Positions 26,551-36,351 of a stretch of DNA of 64,000 bases are shown here, in pieces (position 1 is the first letter of the stretch; every line of letters starts with the position of its first letter). Location: contig DLHP01000041.1 of assembly GCA_002483285.1 (NCBI GenBank), positions 186,001 to 250,000 of the forward strand, read 5' to 3'. The translations under genes were made by a program, and so were the position numbers. This DNA comes from Flavobacterium sp. UBA7665 (GTDB taxonomy: Bacteria > Bacteroidota > Bacteroidia > Flavobacteriales > Flavobacteriaceae). The notes under the pieces were generated by a model. It did no database searches. It was not told the origin of the DNA and saw only the letters and a list, made by a program, of their open reading frames with translations.

Positions 26551-27029
26551 TGAAACTATTCCTGCCCATCTTGCTTTTTTTCTTTGCCAATCCTGATCTT
26601 GCCGAAGTCCGTAAATTGTACACAGACGCTGCCAAGTCAGATAGCAATGCAAAAACGTTTAACGAAAAGGTGGCTGCAATCGCCGACAACGACCCCGACA
26701 AAGTCCTTGTCGCCTACAAAGGATGTGGGCTTACCTTAAAGTCAAAATTCTCAAAGGTATTGGCCGACAAAATCAGCTTCATGAAAGCAGGCGCCAAATT
26801 AATCGATGCCGCTGTCGCTGCCGACCCCGATAACATAGAAATCCGCATGATTCGCCTGAGTGTACAGGAAAGTGTGCCCAGGATTGTAGGCTACCGCGCC
26901 AATAAGAAAGAGGACAAGGCGATGATTTTGAAAAACTTTAAGGACACTGGTGAACTCAAGGAATACATCCGCGATTTCATCAACCAGTCTAAAAGTTTTA
27001 CGCCGGCCGAAAGGAAATCCCTTAAATAA
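26550..27029 (+). CDS. exported protein of unknown function
   Basis: A 159-residue protein with a short hydrophobic N-terminus (MKLFLPILLFFFANPDLA) that looks like a signal peptide. The remainder is mostly helical and Lys-rich with repeating Ala-Ala-Asp segments (IDAAVAADPDNIEIR), reminiscent of a TPR-like or helical-hairpin fold. I recognise no family. It is translationally coupled to the hotdog gene upstream (TAATG) and precedes the GT2 gene by 6 nt. Confidence 0.72.
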   Translation: MKLFLPILLFFFANPDLAEVRKLYTDAAKSDSNAKTFNEKVAAIADNDPDKVLVAYKGCGLTLKSKFSKVLADKISFMKAGAKLIDAAVAADPDNIEIRMIRLSVQESVPRIVGYRANKKEDKAMILKNFKDTGELKEYIRDFINQSKSFTPAERKSLK

Positions 27030-27035
27030 TCCCGT

Positions 27036-28202
27036 ATGGAAAACCGGTGGACGGAAAGCGGAGTGCACGCCTGTGTTATTGTCCCAACTTACAACAATAG
27101 CAAAACGCTGCGCCGCGTGCTCGACTCGGTAAAACAATACACTGCCAACATCATTGTCGTCAACGACGGATCTACCGATGAAACCGCTTCCATCCTTGCA
27201 GCTTATCCGCAGCTGTTTCAAATCCACCACGAAAAGAACTCGGGTAAAGGAACCGCCTTGCGCAACGGTTTTAAGAAGGCCATCTCGCTGGGTTTTGACT
27301 ACGCCATTACCATTGATTCCGACGGCCAGCATTTTGCTTCGGATTTACCCAAATTTATCGACGCCATTCAAACTGGTGGCGAAGCCTTGCTCATCGGTAG
27401 CCGCAATATGACTCAAGATGGGGTTCCTAAAAAAAGCAGTTTCGGGAACAACTTTTCTAACTTTTGGTTTTGGTTTGAAACCGGCATACGGCTAGAGGAT
27501 ACGCAGTCTGGTTACCGATTGTATCCGCTCAAGCACATCCCAAAAAAATACGTGACACGCAAGTTTGAGTTTGAGATTGAAGTCATCGTACGCTCGGCCT
27601 GGAAAGGCATCCCGGTCAAAAATATTCCCATCGATATTTTATACGATCCAACAGAAAGGGTTTCTCATTTTAGGCCGTTCAAGGATTTTACCCGTATCAG
27701 CATTCTCAACACGGTTTTGGTACTGCTCACGATTTTTTACATCAAACCGCGTGATTTTTTCAGGAGTTTAAAAAAAAAGGGAATCCGCAAATTCCTGCGG
27801 GAGAACATCTTGCATAGCGAGGATTCGATCACAAAAAAGTCGCTTTCGATTGCGCTGGGCGTTTTTATTGGGATCGCACCATTTTGGGGATTTCAGACCA
27901 TACTCGTACTTTTTTTAGCGGCGTTGTTGCGTCTCAACAAAGTGATTGCGTTCGTGGGTTCTAACGTGAGCCTTCCGCCGTTCATCCCTTTTATTATCTA
28001 TGCTTCGCTCCAAATAGGCGAGTGGATTTTCCCGCAGAGTACTTCTTTTGATTTCGACCGCTCGATCACTTTTTCGGACCTGCAGGAACACCTTGCGCAG
28101 TATCTCGCAGGAAGTCTTATTTTAGCAGCGGCAATGGCTATCATTTTTGGACTGGCCAGCTTTTTACTCTTGAGCATTTTTAGTACTTTTAGAAATAAAT
28201 AA
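27036..28202 (+). CDS. GT2 glycosyltransferase fused to a DUF2062 membrane domain
   Basis: A 388-residue two-part protein. Residues about 8-235 form a GT-A family 2 glycosyltransferase (IVPTYNNSKTL, VVNDGSTDE, ITIDSDGQHFASDLP with the metal-binding Asp triad, and EVIVRSAWKG). Residues about 250-385 form a DUF2062 domain with several hydrophobic segments (GVFIGIAPFWGFQT). The enzyme probably transfers a sugar to a lipid carrier at the inner membrane. GT2-DUF2062 proteins recur in aryl-polyene loci and suggest the pigment or its anchor is glycosylated; that is inference. Confidence 0.85.
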   Translation: MENRWTESGVHACVIVPTYNNSKTLRRVLDSVKQYTANIIVVNDGSTDETASILAAYPQLFQIHHEKNSGKGTALRNGFKKAISLGFDYAITIDSDGQHFASDLPKFIDAIQTGGEALLIGSRNMTQDGVPKKSSFGNNFSNFWFWFETGIRLEDTQSGYRLYPLKHIPKKYVTRKFEFEIEVIVRSAWKGIPVKNIPIDILYDPTERVSHFRPFKDFTRISILNTVLVLLTIFYIKPRDFFRSLKKKGIRKFLRENILHSEDSITKKSLSIALGVFIGIAPFWGFQTILVLFLAALLRLNKVIAFVGSNVSLPPFIPFIIYASLQIGEWIFPQSTSFDFDRSITFSDLQEHLAQYLAGSLILAAAMAIIFGLASFLLLSIFSTFRNK

Positions 28203-28205
28203 TAC

Positions 28206-31200
28206 ATGCAGCATTTTTTCAATGCCATCCATTCCTTTGTGAATAGAAGGAAATTCCTTTCTGTTGCATTATTTTCTGTATTGTTTGTCCTGCTCGGATT
28301 TTTCGCGTCGCGATTGCAATTCAGCGAGGACATCACCAACCTGATTCCTTCAAACGACAAGTCGGACGTGGCAGCCAAAGTGCTCAAGCAGATGAATTTT
28401 GCCGATAAAATTTCAATCGTGGTTTCGGTCGACAAAAACGGGACTGCTGATGATTTGTCTGACTACGCCGGCGAATTCCTCGACAGCCTCGAAGGCAATT
28501 CCAAACCGTTTATCGCCAAAATCCAAGGGCGCATAGACGAAGAAAACATCCAACAGACTTTTGATTTTTTGTACGATCATTTGCCGCTGTTCCTCGACCA
28601 GAAAGACTACGAGGCGATTGGCGACAAACTGTCTAACGACAGTATCGCGGCAATTGTCGAGAAAGATTACAAATCAATCATTTCGCCAGCCGGCATGGTG
28701 TCTAAGGATTTTATCCTGCAGGATCCGTTGGGCATTTCATTCCTTGCGCTCCAGAAATTGCAGCAACTCAGCATCGGCGACCAATTTGAACTGCAAAACG
28801 GCTTTGTCATTACCAAGGACCACAAAAACCTGCTGCTTTTCATTACCCCAAAATTGCCCGCCAATGAAACCGACCGCAATGCAGTGTTCATCCAACACCT
28901 CGAATCGGCCAAAAACCAACTGAACGCCAAATACAAAGGAAAAGCGACCATGAGCTATTTTGGCGCGACGCCGGTGGCCGTAGCCAACGCCACGCAAATC
29001 AAGTCGGATGTACAGCACACTTCGATTTTTGCCGTCGTGACGCTCATCCTGATTCTGACCTTCTTTTACCGCAACCTCACCACGCCGATCATCATTTTTA
29101 TCCCGTCCTTGTTTGGCGCAGCCTTCGCATTGGCGGTGTTGTATTTTACCAAGGGAAGTATTTCGGCGATATCGTTGGGCATCAGTTCAATCCTGCTCGG
29201 CGAAACCACCGATTATTCTATTTATGTACTCACGCACTTGCGCAACAACAAAGACCCCAAACTGCTTTACAAAGACATCACCAAACCTTTGCTGTTGTGC
29301 GGGATGACTACCGGAATCACGTTCCTGTGTTTGTATTTCGTCAAATCCGAAGCCTTGCAGGACTTGGGCGTTTTTGCGGCGCTGAGTGTCATCGCGACGG
29401 CTGTTTTCTCGTTGCTGCTGATGCCGTTGCTCTATCGCGCCAAGGAAAAACAACTCATTGAAAAGAAAAACCTGCTCGATAAGGTAGGCGAATATCCGTA
29501 CCATAAAAGCAAATTCCTTGTGGTGTCTTTGGTGGCGTTGGTCATTGCGTGTTGTTTTACCTTTTCTAAGGTGACTTTCAACAACGACCTTTCGGCGCTC
29601 AATTTTGTACCCCAAGAACTCAAACAAGCCGAACTCCACCTCGAAAAAATCGCCGACGGTGCCAACAAATCCTTATATCTGGCGGTTTACGGCAATAGCG
29701 AAGAAGCGGTGCTCGAAGCCAACAACCGTTTGTTCTCGACACTCGACAAGAAGATGCAATCGGGACAGATCGCCAATTTCAGTTCAATTGGCGGGATGGT
29801 GTTGTCGGCCGAGGCGCAACAGCAGAAAATCGAGCAATGGGAACAGTTTTGGGACGATGCAAAAAAAGTCCGACTCAAACAAAACCTGATCGCCAGCGGC
29901 CAAACCTTTGGGTTTAAGGACACGTCATTCGATGGTTTTTACGAGACGCTTGCCAAGGATTTCCAACCAGTATCGATGGCCGAATACGCCAAAGTAAGCG
30001 CCTTTTTCATCGATGAGTTCGCTGCCGAAAGAAACGGTTTTCGCACGATTTCAAGCCTTGTGAAAGTCCCGCCCGAAAAGCGCGATGCCTTTGTGGCCGA
30101 TATCAGGAAAATCCCAAACCTTACAGTGATCGATCGGCAACAGACCAACGAAACGTTTCTGGGGTCGCTCAAGGAAAATTTCGAGAAACTCGTTGACTAT
30201 TCGTTTATTGCGGTATTTTTCATTTTGCTGTTCGCGTTCAGGCGCATCGAAATGGTGATCGTAACCATCATCCCAATCCTCGTGAGTTGGGTGCTTACCG
30301 CAGGGCTAATGGGCATGTTCGGGTTGCAGTTCAATATCATCAACATCATTGTGTGTACGCTGATTTTTGGGATTGGCGTGGATTACAGCATTTTCATGAC
30401 GGCCGGAATGCAAAAAGACCACACATTTGGTACCAAAGAATTGCCTACTTACAAAGTGTCTATTTTACTGTCGGTAGCGACGACGATTTTGGGTATCGGC
30501 GTACTTATTTTTGCCAAACATCCGGCCTTGTACTCGATTGCGCTGATTGCCATGATTGGGATTTTCTCGGCACTCGTCAATACGTTTGTGCTGCAGCCGC
30601 TCGCATTTAGGTTTTTTGTGAGCGGACGCACCGAGAACGGCAATCCGCCTTTCCAGATACTCACTTTGTTGCACAGTGTTGCCTCGTTTATGTATTTTGG
30701 TTTTGGTGGACTTTTCTTTTCGCTGATGAGTCTCACCTTTTTAAAAATCTTGCCGTTTCCACACAAGACCAAGCTCAGGTGGTTTCGTTACCATATGTCG
30801 AAGCTGATGAAATCGGTGTTGTACACGAATTATTTTGTTCGGAAAACCGTAGTGAATCAATTCGATGAAAAATTCGAGAAGCCAGCGGTAATCATCGCCA
30901 ACCACACCTCATTCCTCGACATTCTTGCCGTTGGTATGCTGAGTCCCAAAACCATTTACCTCGTAAGCGATTGGGTTTACAATTCGCCCGTATTTGGAAC
31001 GGCGGTCAAGGCAGCAGGTTTTTATCCGGTATCCGAAGGGATAGAAGGTGGTGTCGAGCATTTGCGTGCCAAAGTAGAAGAAGGCTATTCGTTGATTGTT
31101 TTCCCCGAAGGGACGCGGTCTAAAAGCAACCACATCCAACGGTTCCATAAAGGCGCTTTTTATTTGGCCGAATATTTTAACCTGGACATTATTCCGGTAG

Positions 31201-31871
31201 TCATACACGGCAATTCCGAAGCGCTTCCCAAAGGCGATTTCATCATTTACGACGGTTCGATTACGGTGAATATCCTCGAAAGGATTACGCCAGACGACAA
31301 GGCTTTTGGTGAGAATTACACCGAACGCACCAAGAAAGTAAGCGCGTATTTTAAAAGCCAGTTCAACCAAATGCGCGACAAATTCGAAGACGTCAATTAC
31401 TTCCGCAAGACACTCGTCAACAGTTTTGATTACAAGGAACCAGAAGTGGTCGCAGCAGTCAGGAAAGACGTAGCCGAAAAAATGTCCTACTACCATGAAC
31501 TCAACAAACAAATAGGAGAAAAGGCAAGTATACTGCGCCTTGCCGACGATTACGGGCAATGGGATGCGTTGTTGGCTTTACAGCAACCGCAGCGTAGAAT
31601 ATCGAGCTTTATTGCCGACGAGAAAAAACGTGCAGTAGCCAAAATGAACTATATTGCGCGCAAACGCCACATCGAATACCTCGAAGAAATTCGGGTTGGC
31701 GCGAAATACGACATCTTACTGATAACAGGTGCCGATAATATTCCCGATATTGCCGACGTTTCAGACCGCATCATTGTTTTAGATGCGCCGCAGCACGAAA
31801 AAGGACTGTTGGCGTTGGGTTTTGAAATAGAACACCAAGGCAGCTATTTCGTTGCCTTCAAAAGAAAATAA
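28206..31871 (+). CDS. MMPL/RND-type exporter fused to a PlsC-like acyltransferase
   Basis: A 1221-residue fusion. Residues about 1-790 are an MMPL/RND permease with two repeated membrane halves and two large periplasmic loops; the signature appears as GETTDYSIYVL and GIGVDYSIFM in the two halves. Residues about 880-1080 form a PlsC acyltransferase with HTSFLD near 899 and FPEGTRS near 966. A C-terminal extension (about 1085-1221) contains a Rossmann-like ending (LLITGADNIPDI). The fusion suggests that an acylated pigment-lipid is made and exported by one machine. It follows the GT2 gene after 3 nt. Confidence 0.88.
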   Translation: MQHFFNAIHSFVNRRKFLSVALFSVLFVLLGFFASRLQFSEDITNLIPSNDKSDVAAKVLKQMNFADKISIVVSVDKNGTADDLSDYAGEFLDSLEGNSKPFIAKIQGRIDEENIQQTFDFLYDHLPLFLDQKDYEAIGDKLSNDSIAAIVEKDYKSIISPAGMVSKDFILQDPLGISFLALQKLQQLSIGDQFELQNGFVITKDHKNLLLFITPKLPANETDRNAVFIQHLESAKNQLNAKYKGKATMSYFGATPVAVANATQIKSDVQHTSIFAVVTLILILTFFYRNLTTPIIIFIPSLFGAAFALAVLYFTKGSISAISLGISSILLGETTDYSIYVLTHLRNNKDPKLLYKDITKPLLLCGMTTGITFLCLYFVKSEALQDLGVFAALSVIATAVFSLLLMPLLYRAKEKQLIEKKNLLDKVGEYPYHKSKFLVVSLVALVIACCFTFSKVTFNNDLSALNFVPQELKQAELHLEKIADGANKSLYLAVYGNSEEAVLEANNRLFSTLDKKMQSGQIANFSSIGGMVLSAEAQQQKIEQWEQFWDDAKKVRLKQNLIASGQTFGFKDTSFDGFYETLAKDFQPVSMAEYAKVSAFFIDEFAAERNGFRTISSLVKVPPEKRDAFVADIRKIPNLTVIDRQQTNETFLGSLKENFEKLVDYSFIAVFFILLFAFRRIEMVIVTIIPILVSWVLTAGLMGMFGLQFNIINIIVCTLIFGIGVDYSIFMTAGMQKDHTFGTKELPTYKVSILLSVATTILGIGVLIFAKHPALYSIALIAMIGIFSALVNTFVLQPLAFRFFVSGRTENGNPPFQILTLLHSVASFMYFGFGGLFFSLMSLTFLKILPFPHKTKLRWFRYHMSKLMKSVLYTNYFVRKTVVNQFDEKFEKPAVIIANHTSFLDILAVGMLSPKTIYLVSDWVYNSPVFGTAVKAAGFYPVSEGIEGGVEHLRAKVEEGYSLIVFPEGTRSKSNHIQRFHKGAFYLAEYFNLDIIPVVIHGNSEALPKGDFIIYDGSITVNILERITPDDKAFGENYTERTKKVSAYFKSQFNQMRDKFEDVNYFRKTLVNSFDYKEPEVVAAVRKDVAEKMSYYHELNKQIGEKASILRLADDYGQWDALLALQQPQRRISSFIADEKKRAVAKMNYIARKRHIEYLEEIRVGAKYDILLITGADNIPDIADVSDRIIVLDAPQHEKGLLALGFEIEHQGSYFVAFKRK

Positions 31872-31872
31872 C

Positions 31873-33405
31873 ATGAAACCACACTATGATGTTGTCATAG
31901 CCGGAAGCGGTTTGGGCGGACTCGTCGCCTCAATCATTCTTGCCAAAGAAGGATACAGCGTCTGTGTGCTCGAAAAAAACAACCAATACGGCGGAAACCT
32001 GCAGACTTTCGTTCGGGACAAAACCATCTTTGACACGGGAATCCATTACATCGGCGGGCTTGAGAAAGGGCAGAACCTTTATAAATATTTCCAATACATT
32101 GGGATTATGGATGCGCTCAAGCTCCATAAAATGGACGAAGACGGCTTTGACATCATTTCGTTCGAAGATACCCACGAAGAGTTTCCGCATGCCCAAGGTT
32201 ACCAAAACTTTGTAAACCAACTGGCCAGGTATTTCCCCGAAGAGCGCGAATCGATTGAAAAATATTGCACGGCCATCAACGCCATCTGCGACACCTTCCC
32301 ATTGTACAACCTCAAAGCCGAGGGCAAGTATGACAGCGAAATACTTCAACTCAACGCAAAGACTTTCATAGACGAGTCTACGCCCAACGAGAAATTGCGG
32401 GCGGTACTCGCGGGATCCAACTTCTTATACGCGGGAATTGCCGACAAATCGCCGTTGTATGTACACGCGCTTTCGGTGAATTCGTACATGCAAAGTTCAT
32501 GGCGCTGCGTCAACGGCGGTAGCCAAATTACCAAACAATTGATCAAACAACTGCGCAAATACGGCGGCGACATCTTTAAATACAAGGAAGTCGTGCATTT
32601 TGAATCTCAGGACAACAAAGTCACTTCGGTAGTCCTGAAAGACGGCGCTAAAGTCTCGGGTGATTTGTTCATTTCTAACATCGATCCCAAAGCCACGCTG
32701 CGGATGGTGGGCGAGGAAAAGTTCCGCAAGTCGTTCTTCAATCGTATCGACAGCCTTGAAGGCGGCGTTTCTGCATTTAGCCTTTATGTGGTTTTCAAGC
32801 CGCATACCTTTAAATACATGAACCATAATTACTACCATTTCAAGGACAGCACGGCGGTTTGGGAGGCACATGATTACGACGAACAAAGCTGGCCGAAAGC
32901 CTATATGGCCTCCATGAATACGTCTGGGAAATCGACGGTCTGGGCCGATGGCATGACGTTCATCACCTACATGAAATACGAGGACACCAAGCCTTGGGAG
33001 AATACTTTCAACACCACTGCCGAGCAATCAGACCGCGGCGAATCGTATGAGGCATTCAAGGCGCGCAAACAAGAGCGTTTCCTGCAGGAAATTGAGATCA
33101 AGTTTCCCGGCATTCGCGATTGCATCCAGTCTGTTCACACGTCTACGCCGCTTTCGTACCGCGATTACATTGGTGGATACAACGGCAATATGTACGGTTA
33201 CGTCAAGGACTCCGACAATCCGATGAAAACCTTCATCGCCACCAAAACCAAACTCGACAATTTGTACCTCACCGGACAATGCATCAACATGCACGGTGTG
33301 TTGGGCGTGACCATCGGCGCGGTGCTTACTTGTACCGAGATTTTGGGCAAAGAATACCTTATTGATAAAATCAACCATTTTGTAGACCATGAAGTCGGCG
33401 ATTAA
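31873..33405 (+). CDS. CrtI-like NAD(P)/FAD-dependent oxidoreductase
   Basis: A 510-residue flavoprotein of the phytoene desaturase / retinol saturase family. The GSGLGGLVASIILAKEG dinucleotide motif is at the N-terminus, FDTGIHYIGG follows, and the C-terminal FAD motif reads LYLTGQCINMHGVLGVTIGA. The ATG at 31873, one base after the upstream stop codon, is preferred over an in-frame TTG at 31852 that overlaps the MMPL gene. As with the homologue at 10024, a conjugated polyene or its saturated precursor is the expected substrate. Its 3' end overlaps the C45-like gene by 17 nt. Confidence 0.83.
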   Translation: MKPHYDVVIAGSGLGGLVASIILAKEGYSVCVLEKNNQYGGNLQTFVRDKTIFDTGIHYIGGLEKGQNLYKYFQYIGIMDALKLHKMDEDGFDIISFEDTHEEFPHAQGYQNFVNQLARYFPEERESIEKYCTAINAICDTFPLYNLKAEGKYDSEILQLNAKTFIDESTPNEKLRAVLAGSNFLYAGIADKSPLYVHALSVNSYMQSSWRCVNGGSQITKQLIKQLRKYGGDIFKYKEVVHFESQDNKVTSVVLKDGAKVSGDLFISNIDPKATLRMVGEEKFRKSFFNRIDSLEGGVSAFSLYVVFKPHTFKYMNHNYYHFKDSTAVWEAHDYDEQSWPKAYMASMNTSGKSTVWADGMTFITYMKYEDTKPWENTFNTTAEQSDRGESYEAFKARKQERFLQEIEIKFPGIRDCIQSVHTSTPLSYRDYIGGYNGNMYGYVKDSDNPMKTFIATKTKLDNLYLTGQCINMHGVLGVTIGAVLTCTEILGKEYLIDKINHFVDHEVGD

Positions 33406-35059
33406 ATGCTTGGTGCTGTCTTTGGGTTGGCTGCTTTTTTCTTGCGGCGTCTCCAAATCATTGCGCCACACCCCGCAATTGACGGGCTACGACGCTACAG
33501 TGCCAAGGGTTACAAGAATCGCCCCGACGGCATTTTCCTCGGGCAGGAATTTCCTAATCAAAAACAAACAAAATCTTTGGGAACTCTATGTCTCGGGCGA
33601 TCCGCTTCAAATTGGGCTTGAAACCGGCAGCCTGACCGATTCGCTGCTAAAAAAGCAAGAGCGGGTTTTCTTTTCAAAAATCGAGGAAATTGTCCCGTCT
33701 AAAGGCAAGCAGAAACTGCTGCGCAACATCTTAAAATTCTACAACCGCAAACTCTATCGCAATGTTCCTGAGGAATACCAAACTGAGATTTACGGGATTT
33801 CTCAATACACATCGCATGATTTCGATAACATTGCGCCGCGTTATTTGCGGTCATTGTATTTGCATGGCGCGCACGATATTGGGCATGCGTTGCAGGATTT
33901 GGCGCTCGTGGGATGCTCGTCTTTTGCGGCTTGGGGACAAAAATCGGATGACGGCAGCCTGATCCTGGGGCGCAACTTTGATTTTTACGCCGGCGACGAT
34001 TTTGCCAAGGACAAGATGGTGGCGTTTATTAGGCCCAATAAAGGCATCCCGTTTATGATGGTGACCTGGCCGGGAATGATTGGTGCGGTTTCGGGGATGA
34101 ACAATGAAGGTTTGACCATTACCATCAACGCGGCCAAGTCAAAAATTCCGCTTGTGGCGAAAACACCCATTTCTATCCTGACGCGTGAGATTTTGCAGTA
34201 TGCCTCGACGACAAGCGAAGCGATTGCCATTGCCAGGAAACGAAAAGTATTTGTTTCGGAATCGATTATGGTGGGCAGTGCAAAGGATAAGAAGGCGATT
34301 TTGATTGAAGTATCGCCCAACAATTTCGGAGTATATGAGGTACCAAACAGCAACAACCAATTGTTGTGTACCAACCATTACCAAAGCGACGCGCTCAAAG
34401 ACAACACGCGCAATTTATACCAAATTGAAAACAGCCACTCCAAATACCGCTATGAGAAATTGCAGGAAGATTTTAATAAAAATCCCAAAATTAGTCCACA
34501 AGTCGCGGCTGGAATCCTGCGTGACCGCGAAGGCTTGAATGGAGAATCGATTGGTTACGGCAACGAACGGGCGCTCAATCAACTGCTGGCACACCACGGC
34601 GTGATATTCAAACCAGAGCAAAAACTGGTTTGGGTTTCGGCGAATCCGTACCAATTAGGCGAGTTTGTTTGTTATGATTTGAACAAAGTCTTTGGCAACC
34701 GGGAGGAAGGCGGCCCAATGGTGTCTTTGCAAAGTGAAAATCTGAACATCGCCCAAGATCCGTTTGTGGCGTCGGAAAGCTATAAAAACTACGAGCAATT
34801 CCGTATCGAAGACCGAAAGATGGACGCCATACTCGAAAATAAAAATGGATTGACGGTCGATTTTATCAAAAATTACCAATCTTTGAACCCGGATTTTTGG
34901 GTGGTTTATTACAAACCGGCGCTGTATTATTACCAAAGAAAGGAGTACGCATTTGCCCAATCGGATTTTGAAAAAGCGCTGACCAAAGAAATCACCACCT
35001 TGCCAGAACGGCAGGCGATTGAAAAATACCTCAAAAAAATCAAAAGGAAATTACGATGA
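33389..35059 (+). CDS. C45-family acyltransferase/hydrolase-like lipoprotein
   Basis: A 556-residue protein with a lipoprotein signal (Cys19 in LLFSCG), then a domain of the acyl-CoA:6-aminopenicillanic acid acyltransferase / C45 Ntn-hydrolase type. The conserved core reads LALVGCSSFAAWG with candidate nucleophile Cys176, then LILGRNFDFY. C45 enzymes usually self-cleave to expose the Cys. A C-terminal helical extension (about 480-556) looks TPR-like (YYQRKEYAFAQSDFEKAL). An amide- or ester-forming or -cleaving role on the pigment is possible and untested. It overlaps its neighbours at both ends. Confidence 0.8.
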   Translation: MKSAIKCLVLSLGWLLFSCGVSKSLRHTPQLTGYDATVPRVTRIAPTAFSSGRNFLIKNKQNLWELYVSGDPLQIGLETGSLTDSLLKKQERVFFSKIEEIVPSKGKQKLLRNILKFYNRKLYRNVPEEYQTEIYGISQYTSHDFDNIAPRYLRSLYLHGAHDIGHALQDLALVGCSSFAAWGQKSDDGSLILGRNFDFYAGDDFAKDKMVAFIRPNKGIPFMMVTWPGMIGAVSGMNNEGLTITINAAKSKIPLVAKTPISILTREILQYASTTSEAIAIARKRKVFVSESIMVGSAKDKKAILIEVSPNNFGVYEVPNSNNQLLCTNHYQSDALKDNTRNLYQIENSHSKYRYEKLQEDFNKNPKISPQVAAGILRDREGLNGESIGYGNERALNQLLAHHGVIFKPEQKLVWVSANPYQLGEFVCYDLNKVFGNREEGGPMVSLQSENLNIAQDPFVASESYKNYEQFRIEDRKMDAILENKNGLTVDFIKNYQSLNPDFWVVYYKPALYYYQRKEYAFAQSDFEKALTKEITTLPERQAIEKYLKKIKRKLR

Positions 35060-36351
35060 TCCCAAAAATTGAGCTCGCAACCATTGCCGAAATCAAAGCT
35101 TTACAGGAGCAAAAACTCCAAGAGGCTTTGGCTTATGTAAATGCGCATTCGCCCTATTATCAAAGACTTTTTGCAGAAAGGGACATTGACATTTCACAAA
35201 TTAAAACCCTCGAGGATTTGGTGCTGTTGCCGGTGACCACCAAGGAAGATTTGCAAAAAAGCAACGATGATTTCATGTGCGTTCCGATGACTAAAATCGT
35301 GGATTTTGCCACCACTTCGGGCACATTGGGTGAGCCGGTTACTTTTGGGATGACCGATGCCGACCTTGAAAGATTGGCTTACAACGAAGCCATTTCATTT
35401 GATTGCGCCGGAATCCGCGAAGGCGATATTGTACAACTCATGACTACGATTGACCGCAGATTCATGGCCGGACTCGCGTATTTTCTAGGATTGCGTAAGA
35501 TGAAAGTAGGTGTGATCCGCGTAGGCGCCGGGATTCCCGAATTGCAATGGGATTCGATTAAAAAATACAAACCCACGTATTTGATTACGGTGCCGTCATT
35601 TCTATTGAAACTGATTGAGTACGCCGAAACTCATAATATTGACTACAATAACTCGGGTATCAAAGGAGCAATCTGCATTGGCGAGCCGTTGCGCAACCCC
35701 GATTTTTCGCCCAATGTCCTCGCCAAAAAGATTACAGAGAAGTGGAACCTCAAGTTGTTTTCTACTTATGCCTCGACCGAAATGAGCACCGCTTTTACCG
35801 AGTGCGAGCATTTCAACGGCGGGCACCACCATCCCGAACTCATCATCGTTGAAGTATTAGACGAAAACAACCAGCCCGTTAAAAACGGAGAATCTGGAGA
35901 ATTGGCTTTTACAACTTTAGGAATAGAAGCCATGCCGCTCGTGCGATTCAAAACCGGAGACATCGTACAATTGCACGATTCACCCTGTACCTGCGGCCGA
36001 AACACACTGCGCGTCGGGCCGGTAATTGGACGCAAACAGCAAATGATTAAATACAAAGGCACGACCTTGTATCCGCCGGCGATGAATGACGTACTTAATG
36101 ATTTTGACAATATCGAGAACCACATCATCGAGATTTACACGAACGATTTGGGCACCGATGAAATTGTAATCAAGCTCGCCGTGAAAGAAGAGTCAGAAGC
36201 TTTTCTCAATGAAATCAAGGACCATTTCCGTGCGAAATTGCGCGTCACACCCAAGATTATTTTTACCACGACGGCGATTTTAAACCAGCTCATTTTTAAC
36301 CCGATGAGCCGCAAGCCGATCCATTTCTTTGACCATAGGAAAAGCATGTGA
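35056..36351 (+). CDS. AMP-forming acyl-CoA/acyl-ACP ligase, phenylacetate-CoA ligase-like
   Basis: A 431-residue adenylate-forming enzyme of the PaaK type. The nucleotide-binding motif reads TTSGTLGEPVTFG, with STYASTEMS and FKTGDIVQL further on and a Cys-rich segment (SPCTCGRN) typical of PaaK relatives. In this cluster the natural substrate is p-coumarate from the ammonia-lyase, activated for loading on CoA or ACP; this is inferred from pathway logic. It overlaps the C45-like gene by 4 nt (ATGA) and the protease gene by one base. Confidence 0.85.
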   Translation: MIPKIELATIAEIKALQEQKLQEALAYVNAHSPYYQRLFAERDIDISQIKTLEDLVLLPVTTKEDLQKSNDDFMCVPMTKIVDFATTSGTLGEPVTFGMTDADLERLAYNEAISFDCAGIREGDIVQLMTTIDRRFMAGLAYFLGLRKMKVGVIRVGAGIPELQWDSIKKYKPTYLITVPSFLLKLIEYAETHNIDYNNSGIKGAICIGEPLRNPDFSPNVLAKKITEKWNLKLFSTYASTEMSTAFTECEHFNGGHHHPELIIVEVLDENNQPVKNGESGELAFTTLGIEAMPLVRFKTGDIVQLHDSPCTCGRNTLRVGPVIGRKQQMIKYKGTTLYPPAMNDVLNDFDNIENHIIEIYTNDLGTDEIVIKLAVKEESEAFLNEIKDHFRAKLRVTPKIIFTTTAILNQLIFNPMSRKPIHFFDHRKSM

